DNA of 56,950 nucleotides from an uncultured Chryseobacterium sp. (GCA_913775525.1 CAJYLH010000042.1:1-56950); one strand, 5' to 3'. Counted from the stretch's first letter, positions 26,870 to 35,806 are shown. Translations and numbers: made by a program. Notes: generated by a model from the letters alone, not told the origin.

Positions 26870-26899
26870 TTGTCCTGAACTGTAACTTTTTTATATTTG
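26870..26899 (+). promoter_or_regulatory. promoter of the tolC operon
   Basis: TTG at 26870-26872, a 19-base gap and TATATTTG at 26892-26899 match the Bacteroidota consensus. It lies 28 bases before the tolC ATG at 26927. Confidence 0.75.
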
Positions 26900-26926
26900 A
26901 CACGTCTAATAAGGTAAAAATTCAGC

Positions 26927-28273
26927 ATGAAAAAAGTTTTGATTATTATTCTGGGACTGTCTTATCTGGGAGCCAATGCCCAGAAAAAGTGGTCTTTGAG
27001 AGAATGTGTGGACTATGCGGTACAGCATAACCTGCAGGTAATCCAAAATGAATATTCAAAACAGATTCAGGATGCGAACCTTAAAATGGCCAAAAGGGAA
27101 TACCTGCCTTCGGTATCCGGAAGCATCAGCAATTCGGCCAGTTTCGGGCAGACCCAGTTCATCAATACCAGTATCAGGAATGATAACTTCAGCAACAGTG
27201 CCAATGTAGGGGCCAATATCACTGTGTTTAATAACGGGAGGATCGAAAAGAATATCCGTAAAACCGAATATGATGTACAGGCCAGCCAGTATGATATAGA
27301 AACGGTAAAAAATGATATATCGCTTCAGATCGCCCAGCAGTACCTGACGACTTTGCTAAATAAGGAAATCGTTAAAATCTCAGAGGCAGCTGTTGAAAAT
27401 GCACAGAAACAGTACGACAGGGCGAAAATTACCACCCAGGTAGGAACGACTGCCCAGACGGTACTTGCAGAAGCAGAATCCGGACTGGCGAGAGAAAAAC
27501 AAAACCTTAAGACTGCTGAAATCAATGTCGGAAGGAGCTTATTTGCCCTGGCCCAGCTTTTACAGCTTAAGGAATACAGGGACTTCGATGTGGAAGATGT
27601 GAGTGTCCAGGATCAGCTGGCTCCTCAGCTTCAGCCTGTGGAAGAAGTGCTGGAAACGGCTTACCAGACGCAGCCACAGATCAAAGCTGCGGAAAGCAGG
27701 ATACGATCGGCAGAAGCACAGACGGAAATTACCAGGACGTCATTCTGGCCTACCTTAACGGCAAGTGCGGGGTTAGGGAGTTTTTACAATAACCGGTTGA
27801 ATACCAATATCACGGGAGTTGATATCAACGGGATCCCGGTGGTTGAGCGCAGTTTCTTCCAGCAGTATAAAGATAATTTCGGTCAGCAGTTGTCACTTTC
27901 TCTGAACGTTCCGTTATTTAACAAAGGAATTACGAAACTGCAGGTAGAACAATCCAGAATCAATGAAAACATTGCTAAGAATTCACTGGAACAACAGAAG
28001 CAGGCCGTAAGGCAGAATGTCCAGAAAGCCCAGTTTGATGTGGATGCCAATTATGAGGCTTATCTTGCCGCAGTGGAGGCTGAGAAAAGTACCCGCTTAT
28101 CGCTGGATTTTGCAGATAAAAGCTATGCAGCAGGGAGATCAACCATTTATGATGTCAATGTTGCCCGTAATAATTATGCCAACGCGCAGGGCTCTGTGGC
28201 GCAGGCAAAGTTCAATTATCTATTCAGCCTGAAATTGCTGAATTTCTATGCGGGAATTCCGCTGAGCCTGTAA
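26927..28273 (+). CDS. TolC-family outer-membrane efflux protein
   Basis: A 448-residue outer-membrane efflux protein. A signal peptide (about 1-18, ending ANAQ) is followed by the repeated TolC layout, two halves with long coiled helices rich in Gln, Ala and Glu (KYSKQIQDANLKMAKREYLP type, then VQKAQFDVDANYEAYL) and barrel strands. As a trimer it would form the exit duct for an inner-membrane pump. No periplasmic adaptor or pump gene is next to it, which is unusual; the partners must be elsewhere. It heads an operon with sprT-like, guanylyltransferase and two further genes. Confidence 0.9.
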   Translation: MKKVLIIILGLSYLGANAQKKWSLRECVDYAVQHNLQVIQNEYSKQIQDANLKMAKREYLPSVSGSISNSASFGQTQFINTSIRNDNFSNSANVGANITVFNNGRIEKNIRKTEYDVQASQYDIETVKNDISLQIAQQYLTTLLNKEIVKISEAAVENAQKQYDRAKITTQVGTTAQTVLAEAESGLAREKQNLKTAEINVGRSLFALAQLLQLKEYRDFDVEDVSVQDQLAPQLQPVEEVLETAYQTQPQIKAAESRIRSAEAQTEITRTSFWPTLTASAGLGSFYNNRLNTNITGVDINGIPVVERSFFQQYKDNFGQQLSLSLNVPLFNKGITKLQVEQSRINENIAKNSLEQQKQAVRQNVQKAQFDVDANYEAYLAAVEAEKSTRLSLDFADKSYAAGRSTIYDVNVARNNYANAQGSVAQAKFNYLFSLKLLNFYAGIPLSL

Positions 28274-28275
28274 AA

Positions 28276-28866
28276 ATGTCTATACAGAACCTTGAAAAAT
28301 ACCTGCCTGACAATACCCTTCCGTATCTGAAAAACTGGTTTTCAGAGTATTATATCCATATTAAAATTACCCGTGACCGGCATTCCAAACTCGGGGATTA
28401 CAGGAAACTGCCGGACCGGTCGCATGAAATTACCATCAATTCTACACTGGCCCCCCAGCTTTTCTTCTTTGTTCTGACACATGAGCTTGCTCATCTTATT
28501 GCTTTTGAACAGTACGGCCGTAGGATTTCCCCGCACGGAGCGGAATGGAAAGACACCTTCCGGAAAATGCTCCTGGAAAGCCTGGAGGTGTATGAGCAGG
28601 ATCTGAGACCGATCATTTTCCGGTTTTCCAGATCTCCCAAAGCTAATTTTATGTCCAGTCCGGAGCTGGTACGGTATTTCCATATCAGAAAGGACGGAGA
28701 TGACCTCCAGTTTATGGAAGAGCTTAAAAAGGGGGATTCCTTTATCTACCGCGATGAGAAGTATTTGTTGGAAGGTCTGATCAAAAAAAACTATCTTTGC
28801 AGGAACCTGGTTACCGGCAGGCAGTACTCTTTTAAGCCGCTGGCCAGAGTGAAAAAATGTAGTTAA
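28276..28866 (+). CDS. SprT-like zinc metalloprotease domain protein
   Basis: A 196-residue protein. The zinc site THELAHL places H69, E70 and H73 in an HExxH, with H87 in RISPHGAEW as the likely third ligand. The C-terminal half, with RYFHIRKDGDDLQ and LCRNLVTGRQYSF, resembles the SprT-like zinc-ribbon or a fold in its place, but no CxxC pair is seen. Members are linked to DNA-protein crosslink repair or unknown functions in bacteria. It is two bases after tolC and two bases before the guanylyltransferase gene. Confidence 0.85.
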   Translation: MSIQNLEKYLPDNTLPYLKNWFSEYYIHIKITRDRHSKLGDYRKLPDRSHEITINSTLAPQLFFFVLTHELAHLIAFEQYGRRISPHGAEWKDTFRKMLLESLEVYEQDLRPIIFRFSRSPKANFMSSPELVRYFHIRKDGDDLQFMEELKKGDSFIYRDEKYLLEGLIKKNYLCRNLVTGRQYSFKPLARVKKCS

Positions 28867-28868
28867 AC

Positions 28869-29951
28869 ATGGTAAGATCAGATCAATACTGTGTCATCAT
28901 GGCAGGCGGAATAGGAAGCCGGTTCTGGCCGATGAGCACGCAGAAGTTTCCCAAGCAGTTTCAGGACATCCTGGGTGTAGGCCGTACGATGATTCAGCAG
29001 ACCTATGACAGAATCCGTAAAATTGTTCCGGATGAGAATATATTTGTCATTACCAATAAAGAATATGTAAGCCTGTCCCATCAGCAGCTGCCGGAAATTC
29101 CGGAGCAGAACATCGTAGGAGAGCCTTTAGCCAAAAATACGGCTGCGTGCAACCTGTATATGGCCAATAAAATTGCCGAACTCAATCCTGATGCGAAGAT
29201 GATTATCTTACCGGCAGATCACCTGATCCTGCGTGAAGAAATATTTCTTGAAAAGGTAAGGCTGGCTTTTGAGATCGCTTCAGAAAACGATTACCTTATC
29301 ACCCTGGGTATTACCCCTACAAGGCCCGATACGGGATACGGATACATCCAGTTCGTTGATAAAAAAGGATCCGATTATTTTAAAATAAAAACATTCACGG
29401 AAAAGCCTATCCTGGAAATCGCCAAAACGTTCCTGGAAAGCGGTGATTTTCTTTGGAACGCCGGTATTTTTGTGTGGAGCGTACAAAGCATCCATGCCGC
29501 CTTTGAGAAATACCTCCCTGAAATGACACAGCAGTTCATGGCCTGTGAATATAATGCCGATGGTGAAGAGGGATGCATAGAACTTATTTATCCTAAGCTG
29601 CAGAAAATCTCCATAGACAACGGAATCCTGGAAAAAGCCAAAAATGTATATGTCATTCCTTCCGACCTGGGATGGAGCGATTTAGGGACGTGGACGTCCG
29701 TTTATGAAAACACGGAAAAAGATGAAAATCAAAATGCTGTAAAACAAAAGCATGTGCTCACATACCATTCCAGCGGAAATATCGTTCATATAAAGAACAG
29801 CAATAAAGCAGTGGTCATAGACGGGCTTAAAGATTATATCGTAGTGGATACCGATAAGGTCCTGATGATCTGCCCGAGAGAACATGACCAGCTGATCAAG
29901 GATTATGTGCTGGATCTAAAAAACCTCAAAAAAGGGGATAAATTCATTTAA
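28869..29951 (+). CDS. manC: mannose-1-phosphate guanylyltransferase
   Basis: A 360-residue nucleotidyltransferase that makes GDP-mannose from mannose-1-phosphate and GTP for glycans. The N-terminal signature MAGGIGSRFWPMSTQKFPKQF starts at residue 11. FTEKP, WNAGIFVW and SDLGWSDLGTW complete the active site. At 360 residues it is the guanylyltransferase without the isomerase domain of longer ManC/AlgA enzymes. It lies two bases after the sprT-like gene. The glycosyltransferases at 21825-25326 could use its product, but that is inference. Confidence 0.9.
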   Translation: MVRSDQYCVIMAGGIGSRFWPMSTQKFPKQFQDILGVGRTMIQQTYDRIRKIVPDENIFVITNKEYVSLSHQQLPEIPEQNIVGEPLAKNTAACNLYMANKIAELNPDAKMIILPADHLILREEIFLEKVRLAFEIASENDYLITLGITPTRPDTGYGYIQFVDKKGSDYFKIKTFTEKPILEIAKTFLESGDFLWNAGIFVWSVQSIHAAFEKYLPEMTQQFMACEYNADGEEGCIELIYPKLQKISIDNGILEKAKNVYVIPSDLGWSDLGTWTSVYENTEKDENQNAVKQKHVLTYHSSGNIVHIKNSNKAVVIDGLKDYIVVDTDKVLMICPREHDQLIKDYVLDLKNLKKGDKFI

Positions 29952-29979
29952 CGGTACAGGTTTGCAGCCTGTTTAAAGC

Positions 29980-30651
29980 ATGAGCGAAACCATCAGGAAA
30001 AATATCATCTTTATCTTCTTATTGCTGGGCGTCTGCATGACGGCCCAGGAAAAAAAACAGCTGGGCAGCATTCCGCAGGTCCTCAAATCGATCATTCCCG
30101 ATGACCGGATAGATTTCTGGGTGCTGGTACATAATCATTACGGGAAAAACGAGGAGCTGAAAATTTCCGGAGCGAAAAAAGACTACGTCCCGCAGTCTTC
30201 CGGATTCAACCTTTTCCCGGAAGAAGACAGCTTTTACTATATCGCTTATTCCAAAGCAGGAAAGGTTGATTATATAACGGATCTTTCAGGCCTGAAAACC
30301 TTTATAGGGACCATTGATAATGTCGAAGAGGCAGTAATTGATGCTACGGCGGAAGGCTACTTTATCGATGAAGAATTTAAAAATGTAGCCGGGAATTACT
30401 ATCAGGATGCATCAAACTATTACATTGACCTGGGAAAGCTGACCTCAAAGGAGTGCCCGTACCAGAAAACCCATTTTACGCTTACGGTAAACAAATCCAG
30501 CGGAAAGGTAACCGGCGCAAAGAATAACGGAACGTACATCGAACTGTATAATAAGAAGTGTACGAACAATCCAAGGCTTTTAAAAATAGAAAAAAAAGAA
30601 GTGCCGGCAGATGAACCCCAAAAAACAAAACAACCCGTCCGAAGAAAATAG
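29980..30651 (+). CDS. exported protein of unknown function
   Basis: A 223-residue protein with an N-terminal signal (MSETIRKNIIFIFLLLGVCM, ending near TAQ). The mature part mixes strands and short helices with many Tyr, Asp and Lys; a KKCTNNPRLLKIEKKE stretch and a basic tail (PVRRK) close it. I recognise no family. It is 28 bases after manC and its end overlaps the start of the GNAT gene by 41 bases in another frame, so translation of the latter may depend on it. Confidence 0.75.
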   Translation: MSETIRKNIIFIFLLLGVCMTAQEKKQLGSIPQVLKSIIPDDRIDFWVLVHNHYGKNEELKISGAKKDYVPQSSGFNLFPEEDSFYYIAYSKAGKVDYITDLSGLKTFIGTIDNVEEAVIDATAEGYFIDEEFKNVAGNYYQDASNYYIDLGKLTSKECPYQKTHFTLTVNKSSGKVTGAKNNGTYIELYNKKCTNNPRLLKIEKKEVPADEPQKTKQPVRRK

Positions 30652-31153
30652 CTTTTACGAAACCGAACGGCTGACCTTACATCCAGTGTCATTGGATGAT
30701 GCCGCTTTTATGCTGGAATTATACAACAGCCCGAACTTCATCCGGTACATCGGCGACCGCGGACTGAGAAGCATTCATGATGCAGAGCGGTACATCAGCG
30801 AAAAATTCATTCCCCAGTTTAAAAGATCAGGTTTCGGCAACTACGTGATCGTGAAAAAATCCGGAGGTAAAAAAATAGGTGCAGCAGGCATCTTTGAGCG
30901 TGCAGGACTGGATGTTGCCGATATCGGATTTTCCTTCCTGGAAGAATTTGAAGGCCAAGGATATGGTTTTGAGGCAGCCACAAAGGTGAAATCTATTGGC
31001 ATGGATCATTTCGGGCTAACCAGGCTATCTGCGATTACGACAAAAGATAATTTTGCTTCCCAGAAATTAATCGGGAAGCTGGGGTTGAAATTCAGAAAAT
31101 ATGTCACCATCCCTAATGATGATGATGAACTGATGTATTTTGAAACCGAGTAG
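30611..31153 (+). CDS. GNAT acetyltransferase, RimJ/RimL type
   Basis: A 180-residue acetyltransferase. It opens with YETERLTLHPVSLDDAAFML, the RimJ/RimL start, has GIFERAGLDVADIGFSFLEE, a GQGYGFEA acetyl-CoA loop and a final NFASQKLIGKLGLKF motif. It may acetylate ribosomal-protein N-termini or small amines; the substrate is unknown. The start chosen overlaps the previous gene by 41 bases. It ends the tolC operon; bcp follows on the other strand. Confidence 0.88.
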   Translation: MNPKKQNNPSEENSFYETERLTLHPVSLDDAAFMLELYNSPNFIRYIGDRGLRSIHDAERYISEKFIPQFKRSGFGNYVIVKKSGGKKIGAAGIFERAGLDVADIGFSFLEEFEGQGYGFEAATKVKSIGMDHFGLTRLSAITTKDNFASQKLIGKLGLKFRKYVTIPNDDDELMYFETE

Positions 31154-31176
31154 AACTCTAATCCCGGCCCGCCTGT

Positions 31177-31626
31177 TTACCCTTCCAGGATCTGCGCTGC
31201 TGCAGTTTTTGAAGTCACTTTGTCAATGACCCTTACACAGATTCCCTTTTCATCAAAGATAAAAGTAGTCCTTACAATTCCCATATAGGTTTTTCCAAAA
31301 TTGTTTTTCTCCTGCCAAACCCCGAATTTTTCGACGATGTCATGGTTTTCATCAGCAATCAGGTCATAAGGGAATGCAAATTTACTGTGGAAGTTTTTTT
31401 GCTTTTTCACGGAGTCTGCACTGATTCCCAATAATGCATATCCTGCCTTTTCCAGCTCTGAATAATGGTCGCTGAGGTTGCATGCTTCTACCGTACAGGT
31501 TGGTGTGTTGGCCTGAGGATAAAAGAATACCACCAGTTTCTTACCGATCAGTTCAGATGAAACTATGGTTTTGCCGTCCTGATTGGTGCCTTTAAATTCC
31601 GGTAAATGATCTCCGATTTTCAACAT
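31177..31626 (-). CDS. bcp: peroxiredoxin, Bcp/PrxQ type
   Basis: A 149-residue thiol peroxidase that reduces hydroperoxides using thioredoxin. The active site TPTCTVEACNLSD holds the peroxidatic C44 and the likely resolving C49 in the Bcp CxxxxC spacing. The usual glycine before the first Cys reads Thr, a small variation. Other core segments (GKKLVVFFYPQAN and TFIFDEKGICVRV) fit. It is divergent from the endonuclease III gene with 33 bases between the ATGs, so the promoters overlap. Confidence 0.93.
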   Translation of the reverse strand: MLKIGDHLPEFKGTNQDGKTIVSSELIGKKLVVFFYPQANTPTCTVEACNLSDHYSELEKAGYALLGISADSVKKQKNFHSKFAFPYDLIADENHDIVEKFGVWQEKNNFGKTYMGIVRTTFIFDEKGICVRVIDKVTSKTAAAQILEG

Positions 31627-31659
31627 AATATTTTAATTTTGTTCAAATTTAACAGTTAC

Positions 31660-32280
31660 ATGACAAAAAAGCAAAGAGCCGAGCTCGTTCAGCGCGAATT
31701 AGAAAAACTATACCCTCAGGTCCCTGTTCCCCTGGATCATACCGATCCTTTTACCCTGCTTGTAGCCGTAGCCCTTTCTGCACAGACCACAGATAAGAAA
31801 GTCAATCAGGTAACGCCTGATCTTTTCAGTGTAGCCGGGACACCACAGAGGATGGCACGGCTGGAAGTCCACGAAATCAAAGAACTGATCAAGGAAATAG
31901 GACTGTCTAACCAGAAAGCCAAAAACCTGAAAAGAATGGCCGAACTGCTGATTGAAAAACACAATGGCCAGGTTCCTGCTACCTACGAAGAGCTGGAAGC
32001 CTTGCCGGGAGTGGGGCATAAAACGGCTTCTGTGGTGATGAGCCAGGCCTTCGGATTTCCTGCCTTTCCGGTAGATACCCATATCCACCGCCTGATGACC
32101 TTATGGAAGCTGACCTCCGGAAAAAACGTAGTGGAAACAGAAAAAGATGCCAAGAAAATTTTTCCTGAAAGCGCCTGGAATAAACTTCACCTCCAGATCA
32201 TTTATTACGGAAGGGAATATTCTCCGGCACGTGGAAAAGGTGAAAAGGATTTTATTACGAAGATGCTGTTTGAAAAATAA
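31660..32280 (+). CDS. nth: endonuclease III without iron-sulfur cysteines
   Basis: A 206-residue DNA glycosylase/AP lyase that removes oxidised pyrimidines. The helix-hairpin-helix LPGVGHKTASVV carries the nucleophile K121, and D139 in FPVDTHIHRL is the catalytic acid, equal in position to E. coli K120 and D138. The C-terminal four-Cys loop that holds a [4Fe-4S] cluster in E. coli Nth is absent: after YYGREYSPARGKG the protein has no cysteine and ends at LFEK. The start at 31660 follows the N-terminus of the family; the frame extends upstream only into the bcp start. Confidence 0.9.
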   Translation: MTKKQRAELVQRELEKLYPQVPVPLDHTDPFTLLVAVALSAQTTDKKVNQVTPDLFSVAGTPQRMARLEVHEIKELIKEIGLSNQKAKNLKRMAELLIEKHNGQVPATYEELEALPGVGHKTASVVMSQAFGFPAFPVDTHIHRLMTLWKLTSGKNVVETEKDAKKIFPESAWNKLHLQIIYYGREYSPARGKGEKDFITKMLFEK

Positions 32281-32497
32281 GTCATTATTTTAGTGCTATG
32301 CTTATTTATGCTTATTAAGGTTATAAAAACTACTTTGAAACAACTAGTACAGGCACTTCATTTAGCAAAGGCAATATTTCCCTAAATGAATGAAACACCT
32401 TCGAACTAATAAAAAAGCAATAATCACTTTGTAATCGTTGCATTTATTCTATAATCATATCAAGGATCAAAACCTTGATGTGGTTACATAATAGGTC
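32281..32497. other. AT-rich intergenic region
   Basis: About 217 bases of very AT-rich sequence between nth and the AT-rich pair of minus-strand genes. I see no gene or clear hairpin. Its composition resembles the next two genes more than nth. Confidence 0.35.
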
Positions 32498-32854
32498 TTA
32501 TTCTTTAATCTTATCTAAAAAGTTTCTGTTACGGATCTGTATAGAAAGTTCACTAAATAAAATGGAAGCCAATTCAATACTAATATCTTTATTTTTGTCT
32601 TTATATTTTAGAAAAAGAGATTGATAGCCATTTATTATAATGCATATTTGATATAGGGTTTCCAGATTAAAAGATTGATAATAAATATGATACTCATGGC
32701 AAAGCAGGATAAAAGACTTATAGATATTTTGATTCTGAATTTTTGCTTGGATGGTATTTATAACAAGGGTATTGCCACCTTCGTTTTCCAGAAGTTTGAG
32801 AATTTTATTTTCAAAATTAATTGTGTTGATATGAGGCGTGAATAAGTCGCTCAT
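32498..32854 (-). CDS. hypothetical protein, AT-rich gene
   Basis: A 118-residue protein rich in Asn, Ile, Lys and Gln with a helical outlook and no recognised motif. Segments such as KILKLLENEGGNTLVINTIQ and ICIIINGYQSLFLKYKDK suggest a small alpha-helical cytoplasmic protein. The codon choice is much more AT-rich than in most of the window. It lies two bases after the DinB-like gene and is likely co-transcribed. The start is ATG at 32854; the longer frame begins at TTG. Confidence 0.6.
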   Translation of the reverse strand: MSDLFTPHINTINFENKILKLLENEGGNTLVINTIQAKIQNQNIYKSFILLCHEYHIYYQSFNLETLYQICIIINGYQSLFLKYKDKNKDISIELASILFSELSIQIRNRNFLDKIKE

Positions 32855-32856
32855 AA

Positions 32857-33303
32857 TCAATGATCCAATAGTCTTCTGTGATAATTGATCTGCCCCAGAT
32901 GATAGCCCAGATGAGTAAGCAGATGGATCAGGAAGTAATCAGTTGTCATTGCACTTTCAAAAACAACCAATGGATATTCTTTTTCCAAGTCTTCATCGGA
33001 CAATTGAGAAAGTACTGAATCTATCATTGCAGCAGTCGCTTTCACCTTTTCAATAAGCTCCGCTTTGGGAATATCCTTTAACGAAAATTCAAGGTCACGC
33101 TGTCTTACATATCCTGTGTTTCCAAGGTGTGCTCCGATAAAATGATTAAGATTTCCGACCAGATGAAGGGCGAGGTTACCCGTAGAGTTGGCAATATCTT
33201 TATCAGATTTCCAAAGATTTTCTTCGTTTTGATAAGCTTCCAGCTCTGTTTTTAATTGATCTAAATCTCTGTTGTAAAGAGGTCTTAGGCTTTTTGTGAT
33301 CAT
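32857..33303 (-). CDS. DinB/DUF1572-like protein
   Basis: A 148-residue four-helix-bundle protein of the DinB/DUF1572 type. A histidine in NLNHFIGAHLG and two in HLLTHLGYHLGQI match the metal-binding triad of the family. Such proteins bind a divalent metal and some use thiols such as bacillithiol; the actual reaction here is unknown. The gene is AT-rich compared with its flanks. It is followed closely by the hypothetical gene at 32498. A terminator for the next operon lies just upstream at 33336-33367. Confidence 0.85.
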   Translation of the reverse strand: MITKSLRPLYNRDLDQLKTELEAYQNEENLWKSDKDIANSTGNLALHLVGNLNHFIGAHLGNTGYVRQRDLEFSLKDIPKAELIEKVKATAAMIDSVLSQLSDEDLEKEYPLVVFESAMTTDYFLIHLLTHLGYHLGQINYHRRLLDH

Positions 33304-33335
33304 ATCAATTTTGATTATTTCTAAGAATAAAAGTA

Positions 33336-33367
33336 AAAAGGGTACTTCGCTTAGTAGATACCCTTTT
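33336..33367 (-). terminator. terminator of the DUF885 gene
   Basis: AAAAGGGTA / TACCCTTTT pair across a 14-base loop, followed on the minus strand by TTTTTACTTTTATT, close to the DUF885 stop at 33384. Confidence 0.8.
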
Positions 33368-33383
33368 CATTAATGTATATTTA

Positions 33384-35177
33384 TTACTGCTTTTTTGCCC
33401 AAAGCGCCATCTTTCTGTTGAGGACATCCAGCGGGAGGCATCCCTGATTCAGTATTTCATCATGGAACTTGGCGAGGCTGAATTTTTTCCCTAATTCTTT
33501 CTGATACTGTTCCCTCAGTTCCCGGATGCGTAAAGATCCTATTTTATATCCCAGGGCCTGTCCGGGCATGGCCATATAACGTTCCACTTCTGCTGTTGCG
33601 CCGGCTTCATCGTAGGCAATATTGCTGAGGAAATATTTGATGGCGTCCTCGCGGTTCATTTTTCCGGTATGCAGTCCGGTATCTACCACCAGCCTTACAG
33701 CTCTCAGCATTTGGTCGCTCAGGTAACCCATTTTCTGGTACGGATCTGTGTACAGTCCGAATTCAGGGCCTAAAGTTTCACAGTAATGCGCCCAGCCTTC
33801 GCCATACGCACCAAACCATCCGAACCGCATGAATTTGGGAAGCTTCGTATTTTCCTGCTGAAGCGAAACCTGGTAATGGTGGCCCGGAATTGCTTCATGA
33901 AGGAAAAGCGATTCCATACCGGATGTAACATTGAACTTGGACGGATCGGGAAGCGGGACATAAAAAACACCCGGTCTTTTTCCATCTGCGGTGCCCTGGA
34001 TGTATTCCGCACTTGCACTGGCTTCCCTGAATTTTTCGGTCTGCCTGATTTCAAATTTTGTTTTCGGGGTTACGCTGAACATCGTTTTCAGCTTAGGCGT
34101 AATTTTGGTTAAGATCCCGTTGAAGGCATCCAGCACTTCCTCTGAGGTCTTATACGGCATGGCCTTCGGATCTGTCTTTACGTAACTGATGAATTCTTCA
34201 AGGGTTCCCGTAAAGCCTACCTGCTGTTTTACTTTTTCCATTTCAGCACGGAGCATGGCGACCTGCTGAAGGCCTGTTTTGTTGATTTCTTCAGGCGTAT
34301 ATTTAGTAGTCGTCCAGCTTTTCACATAATACCGGTAGATGTCATTGCCATTGGGAAGGCTGTTATAACCGTCCGTATCTCGGGCTTTAGGCAGATATTC
34401 CTTCTCCAGGAAATCGCCCATTTTGGTATACGCAGGAATGATATTTTTAGTGACAGATTCTTTATAGAGCGCAGTATACTGATCTTTCTGTGCCTTCGTA
34501 AAACTTTTCGGAAAACTATTGATCGGTCCGTAGAAAATATTGGTCTTTAAATCGGTACTGATGATTTCCGGAGCCCTCATCTGGGGGATCATCTTAATCA
34601 CCAGTTTCTTAGGCAGTACCATTTTGCTGCTGATTCCTTCCCGGAAATTTTCCGTGGCGGCACTCATCCATTGCGGAAACTTTTCCATCCTCTTCAGCCA
34701 GTTATCGTAGTCCTGAGTCGTTTTAAACGGTTGAGGACCCTGTCCGCTCCCGTACAGCGGGAATGTAAGCGGCAGTCCTGAAAACTGGGTGAAAGGAATA
34801 TATTCAGGGTGGTAGGCATAGGCTTCTATCTTATCCTGCAGGGTATAATCCAGTACGTCATAGACTGTTTTGCTTTCATCAGAAAGCTTTTCGTAATCCA
34901 CATTTTCCAGCTGTTTCTGGACCGAGCTGTAAAAAGCGACCTCTCCGGAAATAAAATCTTTGTCGATGTTGATCGGGAGCTGGTCATTGTACCGGGTATC
35001 TCCCTGTGAAGTGGCATCCAGGGGGTACAGCTTTAGGTATTGCTCATAGTAATTGGAAGCAATAGAGTCCAGGTTGGATGGTGTTACCTTCGTTAAAGGA
35101 GAGTCAGATTTCTTACAGGCAGTGATCCCCGCCAGCAGGCCCAGGCTGAAGATGCTTTTTAAGATGATGTTTTTCAT
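33384..35177 (-). CDS. DUF885-family lipoprotein, probable metallopeptidase
   Basis: A 597-residue lipoprotein. The signal ends with GITACKK, so C21 is the lipidated residue. The C-terminal part has LFLHEAIPGHHYQ, a DUF885 HExxxxxHH-like zinc motif, within the large helical domain of this family, plus GWFGAYGEGWAHYCETLG. Members look like zinc peptidases of the periplasm with unknown substrates. It stands alone between two minus-strand terminators or promoters. Promoter element at 35194-35201, terminator at 33336-33367. Confidence 0.88.
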   Translation of the reverse strand: MKNIILKSIFSLGLLAGITACKKSDSPLTKVTPSNLDSIASNYYEQYLKLYPLDATSQGDTRYNDQLPINIDKDFISGEVAFYSSVQKQLENVDYEKLSDESKTVYDVLDYTLQDKIEAYAYHPEYIPFTQFSGLPLTFPLYGSGQGPQPFKTTQDYDNWLKRMEKFPQWMSAATENFREGISSKMVLPKKLVIKMIPQMRAPEIISTDLKTNIFYGPINSFPKSFTKAQKDQYTALYKESVTKNIIPAYTKMGDFLEKEYLPKARDTDGYNSLPNGNDIYRYYVKSWTTTKYTPEEINKTGLQQVAMLRAEMEKVKQQVGFTGTLEEFISYVKTDPKAMPYKTSEEVLDAFNGILTKITPKLKTMFSVTPKTKFEIRQTEKFREASASAEYIQGTADGKRPGVFYVPLPDPSKFNVTSGMESLFLHEAIPGHHYQVSLQQENTKLPKFMRFGWFGAYGEGWAHYCETLGPEFGLYTDPYQKMGYLSDQMLRAVRLVVDTGLHTGKMNREDAIKYFLSNIAYDEAGATAEVERYMAMPGQALGYKIGSLRIRELREQYQKELGKKFSLAKFHDEILNQGCLPLDVLNRKMALWAKKQ

Positions 35178-35193
35178 TTCCGGATCTTTAACG

Positions 35194-35201
35194 CAAAAAT
35201 A
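35194..35201 (-). promoter_or_regulatory. promoter -7 element for the DUF885 gene
   Basis: Minus strand TATTTTTG fits TAnnTTTG, 17 bases before the ATG at 35177. Confidence 0.5.
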
Positions 35202-35288
35202 AGTATTATTAAGATATGACAGGATTCCGGAAAAGGTTGATTTTTAAAAAATAATTTTTAAAACATGTTACACATTCAGCCAATTTTC

Positions 35289-35296
35289 TATCTTTG
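35289..35296 (+). promoter_or_regulatory. promoter -7 element for the acidic protein
   Basis: TATCTTTG fits TAnnTTTG and lies 49 bases upstream of the ATG at 35345. No TTG box is seen at the right distance. Confidence 0.45.
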
Positions 35297-35344
35297 TTAA
35301 AAACATTTAGCAATCATATTATTACCGCTCTTTTTTAAGAAAAA

Positions 35345-35806
35345 ATGAAAGGGATTTTAAAAATTTACCATCCGGAAGAAACGCTGAAATACAATATCAG
35401 AAACACATATTGTAAAGCGGTCTACAGCAACCAGCAACATTTTTTAGAGGTTGAAATCATTACGGATGACGGCCTGGATCATGTAGAAGATGATTCTTTG
35501 CAATACAATTTTCCGCAGTTATCACTTGAGATTATCGATTTTCCCATAGAATCCGCAGAGATCGAAGGGAAAACCTTCACCATCACAGATTCTGATGAGG
35601 AAACTTATACGGAAGTAGACCTTTACGATGATGAAGACGCCTACATCTATGATAACGAGCTTTTATTTGAAAAAAATGAAGAGGGCGAACTGCAGGTGAT
35701 CTGGAAAGGAACTATTGATGATTTCTACACCGGCTCCGATACGCCTATTCCTTTCAGGCTGAAATGCGAGTTTAAGCAGGACCAGATTGAGATAGACGAG
35801 GACTAA
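35345..35806 (+). CDS. acidic hypothetical protein
   Basis: A 153-residue, strongly acidic protein with many Asp and Glu and several beta strands (TITDSDEETYTEVDLYDDED, then FRLKCEFKQDQIEIDED). It has no signal peptide or membrane helix, so it should be cytoplasmic. I recognise no family. It has its own promoter element and lies between the DUF885 gene and the ExbB operon with no coupling to either. Confidence 0.7.
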   Translation: MKGILKIYHPEETLKYNIRNTYCKAVYSNQQHFLEVEIITDDGLDHVEDDSLQYNFPQLSLEIIDFPIESAEIEGKTFTITDSDEETYTEVDLYDDEDAYIYDNELLFEKNEEGELQVIWKGTIDDFYTGSDTPIPFRLKCEFKQDQIEIDED

